A DNA stretch of 64,000 nucleotides from Plotosus lineatus. Its lineage: Eukaryota > Chordata > Actinopteri > Siluriformes > Plotosidae. The position numbers and the translations under genes were made by a program. Shown here one piece after another: positions 47,114 to 58,977 of the stretch. Each line of letters opens with the position of its first letter. Within the stretch, counting starts at the first letter, position 1. The notes beneath the pieces are model-generated. The model had not been told where the DNA came from and searched no databases. It saw only the letters and a list, made by a program, of their open reading frames with translations. The DNA is taken from positions 17,306,848 to 17,370,847 of the forward strand of contig CM045737.1 of assembly GCA_024760905.1 (NCBI GenBank), given 5' to 3'.

Positions 47114-50100
47114 TATATTTATTTTATTTCTCTATGAGTAATCCCTCAGCTTTATTTGTACAGTTATCAGGATCTACAAGAATTCATACAATAGAATACA
47201 TTTTTGATAGTTCTGTCCATTTGTGTTTTATGAAGCATGATGAAGCAGCTGTAATTCAGAAAATGCAGCCAAAAAGAGCTTAAAAAAAAAAGAAAAAAAA
47301 AAAGATGCTATGGGAAATAACAGGATAAAATACATGGGGCTGGAGGCAAAAAGGTTTAACACATCATACGGATTTTTTGCTTTGGAGTCACAACAAGCTC
47401 ATGGCTATTTTGGGTGATTAGAGAAGAGGAAATCAATCCATAAACGAATAGTATTTAATTATCATATGTTGTCGGTTCAGTAATAGGTACAGCACTTTAG
47501 CAAGTATTGATACGCAAAGCATCAATTAAATTGATCTTGCCTTAGTTAGGATTGTAATTAAAAGCATGATCCACTCAAAGTACATTAGCCTTGAGGTAAT
47601 GTGCCTTGGGTTGTTGTTTTGTTTGGTAAAAGGTCTCTGATGTGTTAATATGTCCATCATTTATTAATGTTCTCTTCGCTAACATTGGGACGTCGGCTAC
47701 AGCACGCCTAGATAAGCAATAATGTGTTGGCCTCAAAATCCAGCACCTGCTTGCTCTTCATGACATCCCCTTTTGACCTTTGACCCTCATCTTTGCTCTG
47801 TCATTGACTTGGACTTTTATTGACTCTTTGCCGTTGGGGATAGCCACTGCAGCAGAGTCATCCACGGGGTTGCCCAGAGAGCTGTGATGAAGGTGCACAG
47901 CTGTGCTGCAGACCAGAGCTATCTGCTGATGCCGGTGACAGTGGAGTTTATGGGCTTTTCACTGAGTGGCTGCAAGCCAATATTATTCCACATCATCTCC
48001 ATCCTTTGTGCAGGGGAGGCTGATGACTCTGCAGTACCAAAAGCCTCTTAGAGTCTCTGGTAAACACAGCTTTACTGACATCTCCTCTGCAGGAATGATT
48101 CCACCTCATCGCAACAATAACAACAAAATGCGCAGCAGACTGCAAAATCTCGGTTCCTGTAAACACTTGCATAATGATTTGTGTGGATTAACATGAGGGA
48201 CGAGGGAGAGGGTTTACCTGCAGCATATGGATAAGGATAGTTAAAAATAAAATTTTTTAAAAAAGGTCAGGAATTGGAGAGTCACTTTGTTCAGATGGGA
48301 GAAAGTAAAAGTGCTAGACGGACGTGAAGGGTGTATGTTGAGGATTGCGAAGGTCGTGCTTTAAAAATGTGCATTTTGGGAAGGGGGGAAACTGTGTGAG
48401 AGAGAGTGATAGACTGAGCAGCAGTGGGTGGCACCCCACTATCCCACCCCACCCCTCCTTCTCCCTCACTCACTCTGTTTTTCACACCCTTCATCACAGG
48501 CACAGCATCGCCTTCTCCCTTCTCATCACTGTCTATTTACAGCAGCTCTATTCCTGACTGGCAGGACACTTTTAGCCTAAAAACGGGGTTGTAAGAAGTT
48601 CATGCTCATGTAATCAAAAATATTTTTTCAAACACAAAACGCTGTTTGTTATATGAACGAGATGATGTATAATGCGGCTAAATGAGGCACCATCCTGCAT
48701 GAATGTGTCTAAAACTGTGGTTAAACGTGACAAGGAAAGCCTTCCAAAAGGGCTTTATCGACGGTTCCATGAACCATGATTGATCCCTGTCATTTAAAAA
48801 CCAGCACAGACTGAGACAGATGGAGAGAGACAGACGATTCTTTAAATAAAATCCCTCCCATGAATATCAAGTTCTTGAATCAGAATTGAAATCCGAGGCC
48901 ATTTGGATATGGAGTGTGTTTAAAGATAGTCATCCTCATCACATCTTTGACCGCAAAAATGCATTCAGCGTACAATATCTGCTCCTCAGATCAGCATTTG
49001 TCAAAAGCAACCAAGCTGCTCGAGTCATTTTGGCATTCCCATAATTTCACATTATTATTCCAGCCTCAGTCTATTGTTTTCATGTGGGACGGTAACTGCA
49101 GCCCTCAAACACTGACGCTTTTGCATCTGACAGGTTTCACAAAATAGTAGAGCTGTGCAGTTTCATTCTTCTGGTGAGTGAGCCTGACTCAGTGCTCCCA
49201 CCCACCCCCCGTCCCTCACTGGGTGGACACTCATCATTGCCAGAAGCCTGTCTTACCTCCACTTGTTCTGTTATGGGTAAAATACCAGTCTAATGGCTGC
49301 CATGAGTGTTGGCAACTGTGCATGATTTAGAGTGATGGACCAGTGTCCTGAGGTAAAGGGAGAGGCAGAAAGAAAAAGTGCAGCTGAGGAAGGGGAAACG
49401 TGTCACTGCAGATGACAGCCAGGCTTCATAAACGTGCATGACAGTCAGCATGAGGATTAAAAAAAGAGACAAACCTTCTACAGTACTCCACAGTGCTTAA
49501 CCTTTTGAACAGAGCTAGATTGAAATGATTGACATGATGAAAATATGCTGAGGGATTCTGGGAAAATAGCTCTTTTTTTTATTCCACTCCCAAAATATCA
49601 GGATTCTGAAGTATCCTCATCTAGCTGCTATCTAGAATACTAATGTCAAAAAGGTTTCACTTTTTTAAAGGGTACCTTTGATGATTTTGTATTAGTGGCT
49701 CTTTAAAACAATCACGTATCACATCAGGCAACATCAGTCCTTGTCCCTCATCAAGTACTTGCAAGTGCTGCTGCACTACCACTACTAAGTACAGCAACAT
49801 TCCGTCCTAATCAGCTGTTCTAGACTTGGTAGTGATGCGAATTCGTTGTTTTGTCTTACTGGCAGGGCGGAGTGCAGCAGACACCAGTTGAAGACACATT
49901 ATCGGCCAGTGCTGAGCTGTGTCACCAGGAAAAGTGCAAAGCATACGACTCTGCACAAACAACCAGAAACATAATACTCCAGGTAGTACTACTGGGCACA
50001 AAGCCCAAGCTTTTACATCTAAACCCGGACAGTTTTCAAATGGAATTCCTTCATAAAAAATCAAAGGATGACAACTGATGAGAGCAGCGCTTCGCCAAAA

Positions 50101-50385
50101 AGAACCCTGAAAGGGTAATAGTGTACGGGGAGCTTTTTCCACTAAAAATGTCACAGGCTGCTTGTTTACATGCACTGAACAATCCGGCCCAACGAGTTCA
50201 CGTCACTTCCAGAAAAAAAAAAGTTGTTCCTATTTCCTGTTCAGCCCTCACCAGTCATCCACAGAATAAAAATGCCCAGTGTAGAGCTTTTTGTGGTCAA
50301 TTATATTAGAATAAGCTCTGTGTTGTTTAGACATACAGTATTACATTACACACAAATTTTGCTTTAAAGATGACCAGTACAGGTA
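47114..50385. other. Low-repeat stretch within the intron
   Basis: I recognise no TE in about 3.3 kb, unusual for this window. Composition is less AT-rich, with pyrimidine-rich parts around 48420-48560. No brf1-like exon seen. Could contain conserved non-coding DNA. Confidence 0.4.
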
Positions 50386-50640
50386 CTGTGGGGCCGGTGG
50401 CGTAGTGGTTAGGGTGCTGTGCTCATGATTGGGAGGTTGTGTGTTCAAATCCTAGTTAGACCCCCACTGTGCTGAGGCTCCTGGGCAAGGTCTTAACCAC
50501 AAGTGTGCCTCTGTTCACCAAGCAGTATAAATGGGAACCAGTAAAATATACTGGGAAGGTAACCTGTGATGGACTAGCGTCCCATCCAGGAAGTGTTGAA
50601 CTCCTGGTTGCTTCCTGCTACAGAAACAGGGGAATACAGA
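50386..50640 (+). mobile_element. tRNA-SINE family C, 3'-truncated
   Basis: Head GTGGGGCCGGTGGCGTAGTG with A-box-like GTGGCGTAGTGGTTAGGG, B-box-like TGTTCAAATCC and body CTGGGAAGGTAACCTGTGAT. It stops after the GGAGTTGAACTCCTGG-type block. Confidence 0.87.
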
Positions 50641-50902
50641 TACATTTTAAAACCATGTTCTGCATAGTGCGAATCGGTTGCACCAGTTAGATTGGAAGAA
50701 TGAACATGTGCAGTGGAACCTCGGTGGTCGAACACAATTCTTTCCAAAAAATGTGGTTGATTACCGATTTGTTCAGAAATAGTTGAAAGTTGATTAATGC
50801 GTTCAGATGAATGTCGACTTTTGTCACCACAGTCGTATATAATTTGAAAACCAGGTGTATTTATGAAACATATTAATATACAATACATACATTAATGCTA
50901 GC

Positions 50903-51008
50903 GGCCCATCCAGGAGGAGTTCAACTCCTAATCGCTTCACGCTATGGATAAGCACCGGCCTGATGAGCCACTGGGCTTTGGTGTAAAAAGCCCAAAAGGA
51001 CTTTACCT
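50903..51008 (+). mobile_element. SINE C 3' fragment
   Basis: GGCCCATCCAGGAGGAGTTC through AGCACCGGCCTGATGAGCC to AAAGGACTTTACC; head and 5' body missing. Confidence 0.8.
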
Positions 51009-51430
51009 TACTTACATTCATTAATGCACAAAAGAGTAAAACATAATAGCATATAATAATTAACCGAATTATGTACTGTATTTGTTTACATACCTTTTTG
51101 GTTGTGATGTGTCAGCCTATGTGGATGGATGGTGAGAGAGATGTGGGACGGGTTATTGCTTTGAGGGGGAGTGGTGGCTTTTCCCTTCTCTGTCTCTTGA
51201 TGACAGTTCATTCTTTCATGTTCTCACGACTTTTTCTCTTTTCCTTTCCAGTAGAATTACTGCTGCTTTTCTTTGGACCCAGGGTTAATGGTTAAAGTAG
51301 CCATAAATGTAATGAATAAGCACGGTACGAAGTACAAGACTCTCTCTCAATGGCTGTTCAAACTCTGTACACTGAGCACATGTTCAACGCACTAGGCTCT
51401 GCTCCGTTCGAATTCGAACACCAAGGCATA

Positions 51431-52338
51431 CAGTCGGCCCTCTACTTACGAAAACCTCTGAAAATTAAAAATCCAGGTTACGAAAAACATTTTCCTAAAT
51501 TTCCGTCCTCTTTTTACGAAAACAACCTCTTATTACGAAAAGCACCAAACGCGCCATTCAAAAATTCAAACGCCCCATTCAAACGTTCAAATAATACACG
51601 AGTTGCTCTCTCATTGGCTGTCTCCCAACATCTCGCCCCACTGGCTTCCAATTGGCCAGGAAGGAGCTGTCCTGTACCCATACTTCCTGTACCCATACTT
51701 CCTGTTTGTCACACGCGTGAAGGAGAGTTGAGCAGGACTGTTGGCTCGTGAGTTTTTTTGAGAGTGATCATTGCAGAGTTATATTTCGTTATCCATCATG
51801 GACCCCAAGAAAGTGATTCCCGGTTGCACAGAAAAGAAGAAGCGGGCTCCGTTCTCAATCAAAGTGAAGCAGGAGATAATAAAAAAATACGAAAGTGGGA
51901 TGTGGTTGAGCGAAATCACAAAGGAGTATTGCCGAAACCCCTCAACAATCGGGACGATATTGAAACAGAAGGAGACCTTAAAAGCGGAGATCCAGTGACA
52001 GAGGCGATTATTTCGGAAAACGCAACCGCCATATTTAAGGACCTTGTGAAGGAGGGTGGGGGTGGGGGTTCTTCAGACCAGCAACCCCCGGACTTTAAAG
52101 CGTCGCGTGGGTGGTTCGAGAGATTTAAAAAAAAGGTAAATAATTTTCTTTTACTTTTAACACATAGTTCATACAAAATTGATGTACTTTTATCATTTTT
52201 CAAGGGTTTATGGGATAGTTTTGGGAGCCTTGGAACGAATCACGCGTTTTGCATGTAAAATGCACCTCTACTTACGAAAACTCCAGTTTACGAAAAAGGC
52301 ACTGTAATGGATTAATTTCATAAGTAGAGGGCTGACTG
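51431..52338 (+). mobile_element. Tigger-like element with two HTH segments, no DDE
   Basis: Ends CAGTCGGCCCTCTACTTACG and (minus strand) CAGTCAGCCCTCTACTTATG with TA flanks at 51429 and 52339. 908 bp, against a few kb expected for an autonomous copy. Inserted in the element at 50711. Confidence 0.88.
51798..51998 (+). pseudogene. Tigger transposase N-terminus (CENP-B-type HTH)
   Basis: MDPKKVIPGCTEKKKRAPFS, IKVKQEIIKKYESGMWLSEI, then EYCRNPSTIGTILKQKETLK: a psq/CENP-B N-terminal DNA-binding helix-turn-helix. It stops after 66 codons. A second segment in another frame (ENATAIFKDLVKEG, then PPDFKASRGWFERFKKK, to about 52134) matches the second CENP-B HTH, so coding sequence between the two has been deleted with loss of frame. 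The catalytic DDE region is entirely missing. Confidence 0.85.
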
Positions 52339-52673
52339 TATTTTCCTTATATTTTTTCCTCGAAATTTGATTTGTTCGACTAAACAATCATTCGACCACC
52401 AAGGTTCCACTGTATAAAATATCTCATTATGAATAATTTCAATCATCCTGCAGAATTAATGTTCTTGAATATCTATGGGGCACCCCCACAGTTTTTTTTT
52501 CCCCAACAGCTGCATCATTGGTCTATTTTAGCAGGCGGTGGTGCCAGACGTATTTGACAGTTAAGAAAATGTGTTAGCCACCAATTTATTTGCCACTGAG
52601 GTGTGGATGTTAATATTTCTTCACAGTCTTAGGCAAAAAGTGTGCTGCTACTGCTTTTGGAACACTGAGGTGT

Positions 52674-52675
<2 letters not shown>

Positions 52676-52704
<29 letters not shown>
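52676..52704. repeat. (TG)n microsatellite
   Basis: Short pure TG tract. Confidence 0.95.
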
Positions 52705-52907
52705 GTCGTGTGTTCTCTGAGGATGTATTCTGATCAACAGTATGCATTATCTGAGCCATGACATTTACACATATTTTAGTTCATAAACCTCTTTGGCTCT
52801 ACAGCACCAGGAGTGGGAACAAGTGCCAAGGTTGGTAAGCAGGTTCAGGTAGTTGTGCTACCATACTGCACTCCCACTTTTCCTATATGGGAATGACTCC
52901 AAAACTA

Positions 52908-53201
52908 AAAAGTCTTTTTATACCCAAGACATAGTGGCTCATCAGGCTGGTGCTCATACCTGGTTTCCATAGCGTGAAGCAACCAGGAGTACAAGTCCAC
53001 CTGGATGGGATGCTAGTCCATCACAGGTTACCTTCCCAGTATATTCTTACTGGTACCCATTTATACTGCTGGGTGAACAGAGGCACACTTGTGGTTGAGA
53101 CCTTGCCCAGGGGTCTTACCATAGTGAGGGTCTAACTGGGATTTGAACACACAACCTCCCGATCATGAGCGCAGCACCTCTAACCATTACGCCACTGGCC
53201 T
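52908..53201 (-). mobile_element. tRNA-SINE family C, full length
   Basis: Minus strand: GGCCAGTGGCGTAATGGTTAG, B-box-like TGTTCAAATCCC, GGGTCTAACTGGG complement, CTGGGAAGGTAACCTGTGAT, GCCTGATGAGCCAC and tail GTATAAAAAGACTT. Good second reference for this family. Confidence 0.88.
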
Positions 53202-53750
53202 AAATCCCAAACCAAAGCCTTCGCTTTAACGATAGACTACATGATCCTTGTTGATATGCCTGTGAGCTTTTCTTGTTTCAGAGACACAATCATCTTGGAT
53301 TTAAGGAAAATTTTCCCTTTTGGGTCCAAAACATTTAATTCGTGCTGATCCAAGTAGAAAAAGTTGGTTGAACCTAATTAAATAGCATAATCGATCCAGG
53401 TGTGGGATAACAAGAAAAGAAGAGCATCACTTCATCAGCAGTACTTTTAATTCACTTTAACTTCAGACTAATCAAAAATAAACGACATACACAGTCACTG
53501 CTGATTTCTTCTCCACACAGGTGAGGATTATGAAGTGTCCTTGCTGTGTCACCTGCCAGAAAAGTTGGAGAAATACATAGGGTTTTCGTTGTCTCTTGTT
53601 GTCATCGTCTGTCGGCACACTGACTTGTAGTCCTCAACTGCTCCTTAGTCAGTCAACTTATTTTAACCAAACTGTCATAATATTATTTACAACATACTAT
53701 TGTACAACTCTTATTTCTATTAAGTAATTTTTGGGGTAATTTCCCATCTA

Positions 53751-54280
53751 CAGTGGTACCTTGGTTCTCGAACTTAATCCGTTCCAGAAGGCTGTTCGAA
53801 GGCTGCTCCCTGCAGCACATTGCTCAAACCCCCATGTACGAGCTCGTTCCTCTAGCTGTGGCCATCTAGCTTTTAATCCGCGATTCCGTTTTTTTATTTT
53901 CCTCGTTGCAGTAACAGTAATCTCAGTTTTCTCCAGTCCCTCACAAGTTTCTCATTCACTCCAATCTTTCTTTCTTTCTGCTTCTCGATTACCATTTTCT
54001 GCTGCATATTTCCCTGCTTGCAGTTTATAATCCGCAGAATAGGATTTCCTTTTTGGGGACATTTCTTCAGTGGTGGATGAGCAGGTACTGGTACGCAAGC
54101 CTAGAGTCCCCTCTTGTGGTTGTGAGTGTAAAAATAACAAACATGTGAAATTATGTCTGTTATGATGACGAAGAGAATTATGTGTAATAATTTCACATAC
54201 AAGTCTCTCTGGAGTATTAGTCGCACCTTCAGCCAAAGTAATAAAAAAAGTGTGACTTATAGTCTGGAAAATACGTTGTG
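53751..54280. mobile_element. DNA-transposon fragments: Tigger end and pogo-like N-terminus
   Basis: CAGTGGTACCTTGGTTCTCG at 53751 is a Tigger-type terminus with no matching right end. On the minus strand at about 53955-54062 MSPKRKSYSADYKLQAGKYA..AENGNREAERK resembles the N-terminus of pogo/POGK-type transposases. Further right CGCACCTTCAGCCAAAG and AGTCTGGAAAATACG belong to a common fish DNA element end. Treated as at least two mixed fragments. Confidence 0.6.
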
Positions 54281-54326
<46 letters not shown>

Positions 54327-54334
54327 TACATATA

Positions 54335-54724
54335 CAGGGATCTCACACTTTACATGGTTAATTGGGACCGAGACCGCCAAATTCCGTGAAGTTGGATCGA
54401 CCCCCCCCCAACTGACGTCTAAGGACATGTATGAGTATTTATAGCATATTCAATGCTATAAATGGTTATAATAACAATTAAACATTCAAAAATATTTCAT
54501 AAGATAGAAATAAAATATAAATACAAACACATACAGATGCACGCACACACAGATGTTCACCTCACATAAAAATTTAAGTAGATTTTTTGCATAATTGGCC
54601 TTGTTTTGCAGCATTTTTCTTAACTTGTTCCCTATTTTTCATTAATTTTCTTTTTTAATTTTTCGATGAATATTTTTGAAAAAATTGTGATGCACTGAAG
54701 CCGCAGAAACTGAAGCACTGGATC

Positions 54725-54728
<4 letters not shown>
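54335..54728 (-). mobile_element. MITE family G copy between dinucleotide repeats
   Basis: CAGGGATCTCACACTTTACA to GAAGCACTGGATCACTG; CA repeats on the left, TG repeats on the right. Confidence 0.82.

Positions 54729-54803
<75 letters not shown>
54727..54803. repeat. (TG)n microsatellite
   Basis: About 75 bp pure TG separating MITE G from a SINE. Confidence 0.97.
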
Positions 54804-54810
54804 TCTAGTG

Positions 54811-55153
54811 GGGCAGTGGTGGTCTAGTAGATAGGGCGCAGGATCGCTGATCCTAAGGTTGGTGGTTCAAGTCCCCACAAAGGTTGGCACTGTCCCCCCA
54901 GTGCAACTAACTGGGTTATCAAAGGCGGGCCATGTCTCTCACTGTCTATGGTGAGAGGCATGTGAAAGAACCATTGCTGACTTTCATAAAGAGTAGGCTG
55001 CAAAGCCGTCAGTGTGTTTCTGTTCCTTGCTAAAGGGTTGTGACAGGAAGGGCAGCCGACGTAAAAACCTATGCCAAATCAAATGTGCGAATCAGATGAT
55101 TCGCTGTGGCGACTCCCGAGAAAAGGGAAAAAGCTGAAAAGAAAAGAAAGAAG
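54811..55153 (+). mobile_element. tRNA-SINE head A + tail A, full-length reference copy
   Basis: Head GGGCAGTGGTGGTCTAGTAG (A-box-like), GGTGGTTCAAGTCCC (B-box GGTTCAAGTCC), body AACTGGGTTATCAAAGGCGG, CTCTCACTGTCTATGGTGAG, CCATTGCTGACTTTCATAAAG, GGGTTGTGACAGGAAGGGC, then tail A GATTCGCTGTGGCGACTCCC..GGGAAAAAGCTGAAAAG and a short AAAG repeat. A-/B-box spacing fits internal Pol III promoters. Confidence 0.92.
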
Positions 55154-55184
<31 letters not shown>

Positions 55185-56633
55185 GAGACCAGACATAAGT
55201 AAATAGACACCCAAGATTCCAGAAGGTATATCTCCAGGAGCTTAAGAATTGTCAGATTTACAGAGGTTGAATTGGGTCAGTCAGAGGGTGGCATCAGCGA
55301 CAAATAGCCGACAATTTGAATATTCTTTTGTAAATATATTTATATATATTTTACCCGTGACAAACATGTACAAAATATTTTACAAACATTTACATATTAC
55401 TAACTAAATGCATGTGTCCATGAGTAATTGTATTGAATATTTGTGATGGTAATATCAACCAACAATATTGTTGCCGTAATCAAGTACCCCTACCCTGGGC
55501 ATGCCGATAAACACCCAAAAATTGTCTATTTTTTATACTTTATGAATATGATGTCGACAATGACACCAATAACCTGTCTTTAACCCTTTTTGTTGTGAAA
55601 ATGTTTCAGACTGTAAATTTTTACAGTGGAGTCAGTACATCCCTCTCAGTTACTCTGTTTTTAATTATTCACCTCCCCCCATGTATGCAATGTTATTAAC
55701 TTTTGTACCCCATACCTACTTGCATCCTTGCTTTATTTATATCACTTCATCAGTGTGTTTTATCTCTAGCATGCAGCTCTATAAATAGTGTATTTCTGAG
55801 TATGCTAATTTGTGTTTCATCAGCAGCAATTACCCTGAATGGCTTTAGTGTCTTTTCACTGCTAGTTCATCTCTGTGGCTTTTTGCATCAAACTTATTCA
55901 TTTATTTGCATAATGATTCACATGACTCATTGTGCCATATGAATTACACAAACATGAGTTCAGAAGCATATTAAAGCCTCTATAACACATGAGGAATCCC
56001 CAGCATTCAGGCTACAGTTGTTCTCTGTCTTATCATTCTCAGTGTGTTTACTGTTTTTTGACATTATTCCCCAGCCATAAGGAACAGTTTTCTGGCTCTT
56101 CTTGTGCTACTTTATATTGCATGCAGTCCAATAACATCCCAAACTCAAACAAATTACATACTTCTGAGCTGAACACAGCTATTTCCAACACTTGCTATGA
56201 TGAAGGCTGCATTTCTATTGGTTGTTCATCCACTCTGTGACCTTCAGGTCCCCATGTAGGAAGAGCTATGAAGCAACCCCAGTTCACTCTAATCTGCTGC
56301 AGGAAATAAGCATAATCACACACAAGCTGTGCTGCTTTCTTCCCTCTATTCGCTCAACTGTGGCTGTGCAGTTGCTGCAAGGAGGAGTTTGAAATGTGGC
56401 AGCTATTGCAAGCCCATCACGTACACCAATGCGCATGCACCAGGCCATGCTTGGGTGAGGTTGCCACTGGCAGTTTTTCAGATTGAGGCCCTTTAAAATA
56501 ATTGAGAAGTCAGCTTAATACAAAGAAGTGGTAATTAATAAAAAAGAAAGTGGATATCCACATGTGGAGATCCATTGGTTCACTTTTCAAACTGGATTGT
56601 AAAATCTGAAGTGAGTTGCCCTGGTTATTTTCA
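55185..56633. other. Intronic DNA with no recognised feature
   Basis: A CA microsatellite (55154-55184) precedes it. No TE or coding signal recognised. Confidence 0.45.
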
Positions 56634-56961
56634 GTCATTCATTTTCTGAACCACTTAATCCTAATTATGGTCGCGGGGAGGCTGGTGCCCATCTCAGCTG
56701 ACTCTGGGTGAGGGCATAGTACACCCTGGGCTGCTTGACAGATCATCGCAGGGCAGAAATACACTGACGGCTATGCAGCCTCCTCTTTACAACAGTCAGC
56801 AATGGTTCTTTTACATGCCTCACACCATAGAGAGTGAGAGGCATGACCGGCCTTTAATAACCCAGTTAGCTGTGGGGGGATGGGGGGGGGGGGGTTGTGC
56901 TTGAACCCCCAACCTTTGGGATCAGTGATCCAGCACCTTACCCCTAGGCCACCACTGCCCC
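56634..56961 (-). mobile_element. tRNA-SINE head A + body A + tail B (chimeric type)
   Basis: Minus strand: GGGCAGTGGTGGCCTAGGGG, GTTGGGGGTTCAAGCAC, body A, then CTGCGATGATCTGTCAAGCA-like junction and tail B (AGAGTCAGCTGAGATGGGCA, CCGCGACCATAATTAGGATT, CAGAAAATGAATGA). Same architecture as 63507-63850. Confidence 0.88.
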
Positions 56962-57140
56962 TTGGTTATCTTTTAGATTCCTACAATGGTTAGGCTATCT
57001 AAGAGGTTAGCTAGGCTTAAAAGTGATAGCTAATATAATTTAATAATATACAAATAAAAATATCGCTCTATCTGTCTTCCTATTTTGTATCCCATGATGC
57101 ATTGGGCCAGCTTCTTTGTTTCTGTTGCAGTATGCTTTTA

Positions 57141-57366
57141 CCTTGGTGGCTTGCAAGCCCTCTGCAGAACCAGTTCCCTGGGACAAACATCTGTTCACCT
57201 ACTGTCAATTTAAAGTGGTCAGTTGACCTAATGTGAATGTCTTTGGAAAGTAAAAAGAAACTGGAGCACCCCAAGGAAACCCACACACGCACTGCAACAA
57301 CATGAAGACTGTTAGGACCTTCTTGCTGTGAGGCGAGAGTGCCAACCACTATGCCAACATGCCCCC
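57141..57366 (-). mobile_element. tRNA-SINE head B, tail-less
   Basis: Minus strand GGCATGTTGGCATAGTGGTTG, CTCGCCTCACAGCAAGAAGG, TGTGTGGGTTTCCTTGG; decays before tail B. Confidence 0.7.
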
Positions 57367-57943
57367 CCCGCTAGTATTTTAACAGCTCAATCTCTTCTTC
57401 TCACAAAGTTTCTAATGCCATTCACTGAAAAGACTTTCAGCTATGAGGTGTCGTGTTCTGCTTTCACAGTTCACATAAAAAAAATGGAATTTGTCTTCCC
57501 TTCCTGGCTACATTTTAACCAGAAGGTGTCTGTCACTAAGAGCAGAAGGCACTTAAGTGAGCTGTGCACCAGGTATTTAGCTCTATTTCCATTTCTATTT
57601 CAAGTGTTTCCACATACCTGTTTGTTCTTTATTCTGAAATGACCATCTGTCATCCATACATGCTAATTAGTCCCTAGGAAAAGCCTTCTACTCTCCAATT
57701 TAATTAAACCTCAGTGCCGTTATGTGCAGTGCAGCAAGCAGTGGGATTCATGAGTGAGCATGACATATGCTACGTGTCATATGTCACCTCAGTGCAAACC
57801 AAGCACAATTTTAAAATGCACACCTAATGGAAACTTGTTTTCATAAAACTATAAAGAAGAGACAAATAGAGAACATGAACATCTGCTTGTACTGGGAGCC
57901 TGGGATACTAATTTGTCCAGATGTTTAATGGGTTGATGGGTCT

Positions 57944-58169
57944 GGGGCGGCATGGTGGCCTAATGGTTAGGACATCCACCTCACAGAAAAAAGGTCCTGG
58001 ATTTGAGTCTCAGATGTGATGTGGGCATTTCTGTGTGGAATTTGCAGGTTCTCCCCATATTTGTGTCGGGGTTCGTCCAGGTACTCAGCTTTCCTCTCAC
58101 AGTCCAAAGACATGTCCCTTAGGCTAATTGGATTCAAGATTGATTTGGTGTGAAAGTGAGTGTGAATCG

Positions 58170-58206
<37 letters not shown>

Positions 58207-58330
58207 AGTCATGTGATGGATTGGCAAGCTGATCAGAGTGTTCCCCACCTTCATCCAGTGTCGGCAGAAATAGGGTCCAGCCTCCCTGCAACCCTAGTAG
58301 GCTTAAGCGGTTCTACAAATGAATTAAATG
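57944..58330 (+). mobile_element. tRNA-SINE head B + tail B with internal (TG)n
   Basis: GGGGCGGCATGGTGGCCTAA, CACCTCACAGAAAAAAGGTCC, GGATTTGAGTCTC, GGTTCTCCCC, then a 40-bp TG tract (58168-58208) and tail B ending GGCTTAAGCGGTTCTACAAA. Confidence 0.85.
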
Positions 58331-58932
58331 TGCAAATGCGTGAATGAAAGGTCTGGTTTTAACAATGAGCTCAGAATTATCAACTGCGGCATTAAAGGAT
58401 CTTGTACATCTTGAACATCTTGTATGTAAAAAAGAAAAACTACATAATTACAGTAAGCGTTCCTCTTCTTTGAACTTTGGAGAGTCTAAAAGCAGCAGAT
58501 TGATGACGCTTTCTACTGTGTCAGGGAAGCTGCAGCTCCCTACATCTCGCATCTCATGTTGCAAATGTGGAAATCTAATCGTCAGTGTGGGAGCCAATGG
58601 ATCTGGAATGTGTAATGGCTTTAGATGCACTGAACAAGAGCAGGACCTTCAGTTGACACAAGTGGATTTTTTTTCCACTGAGGGATTCAGAATGGTGGGC
58701 TTTGGTAGGTTTGGGTAGTTTTATTATAAATGTAATATTTAGGTTGCACACCTTCCAAGTTTTTTCTGAAGCATTTGAATCTGAATCTGAAATGTCTCTG
58801 ACTCCGTGCAAGCTAGAAGGAGAATGTAAGCTGTCTGACAGACTGTGACCTAATTTCCTTCCTCATGTTAAATCAGTTCTTCTTTGGTGCTGCTGCTTTC
58901 TTCTATAGTTGTTCCGTGCTCATGTGTGCGTG

Positions 58933-58977
<45 letters not shown>

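Larger units (their letters stand above)
50711..52412. mobile_element. CAGTGGAACCTCGGTGGTCG-ended element (outer of a nest)
   Basis: Left end CAGTGGAACCTCGGTGGTCG; right end (minus strand) CAGTGGAACCTTGGTGGTCG. Right flank TA, left flank TG (one change). It is interrupted by a SINE C fragment (50903-51008) and by a second Tigger-like element (51431-52338). Confidence 0.85.

Noticed and set aside
47870..48200. Candidate brf1 downstream exon
   Set aside because: Coding-like composition in short pieces, but no BRF1 motif, no consistent acceptor/donor pair and stops in the needed phase.
54811..54900. Possible functional tRNA gene
   Set aside because: A- and B-box-like motifs are present but there is no cloverleaf with paired acceptor stem, and the segment is the head of a repeated SINE.
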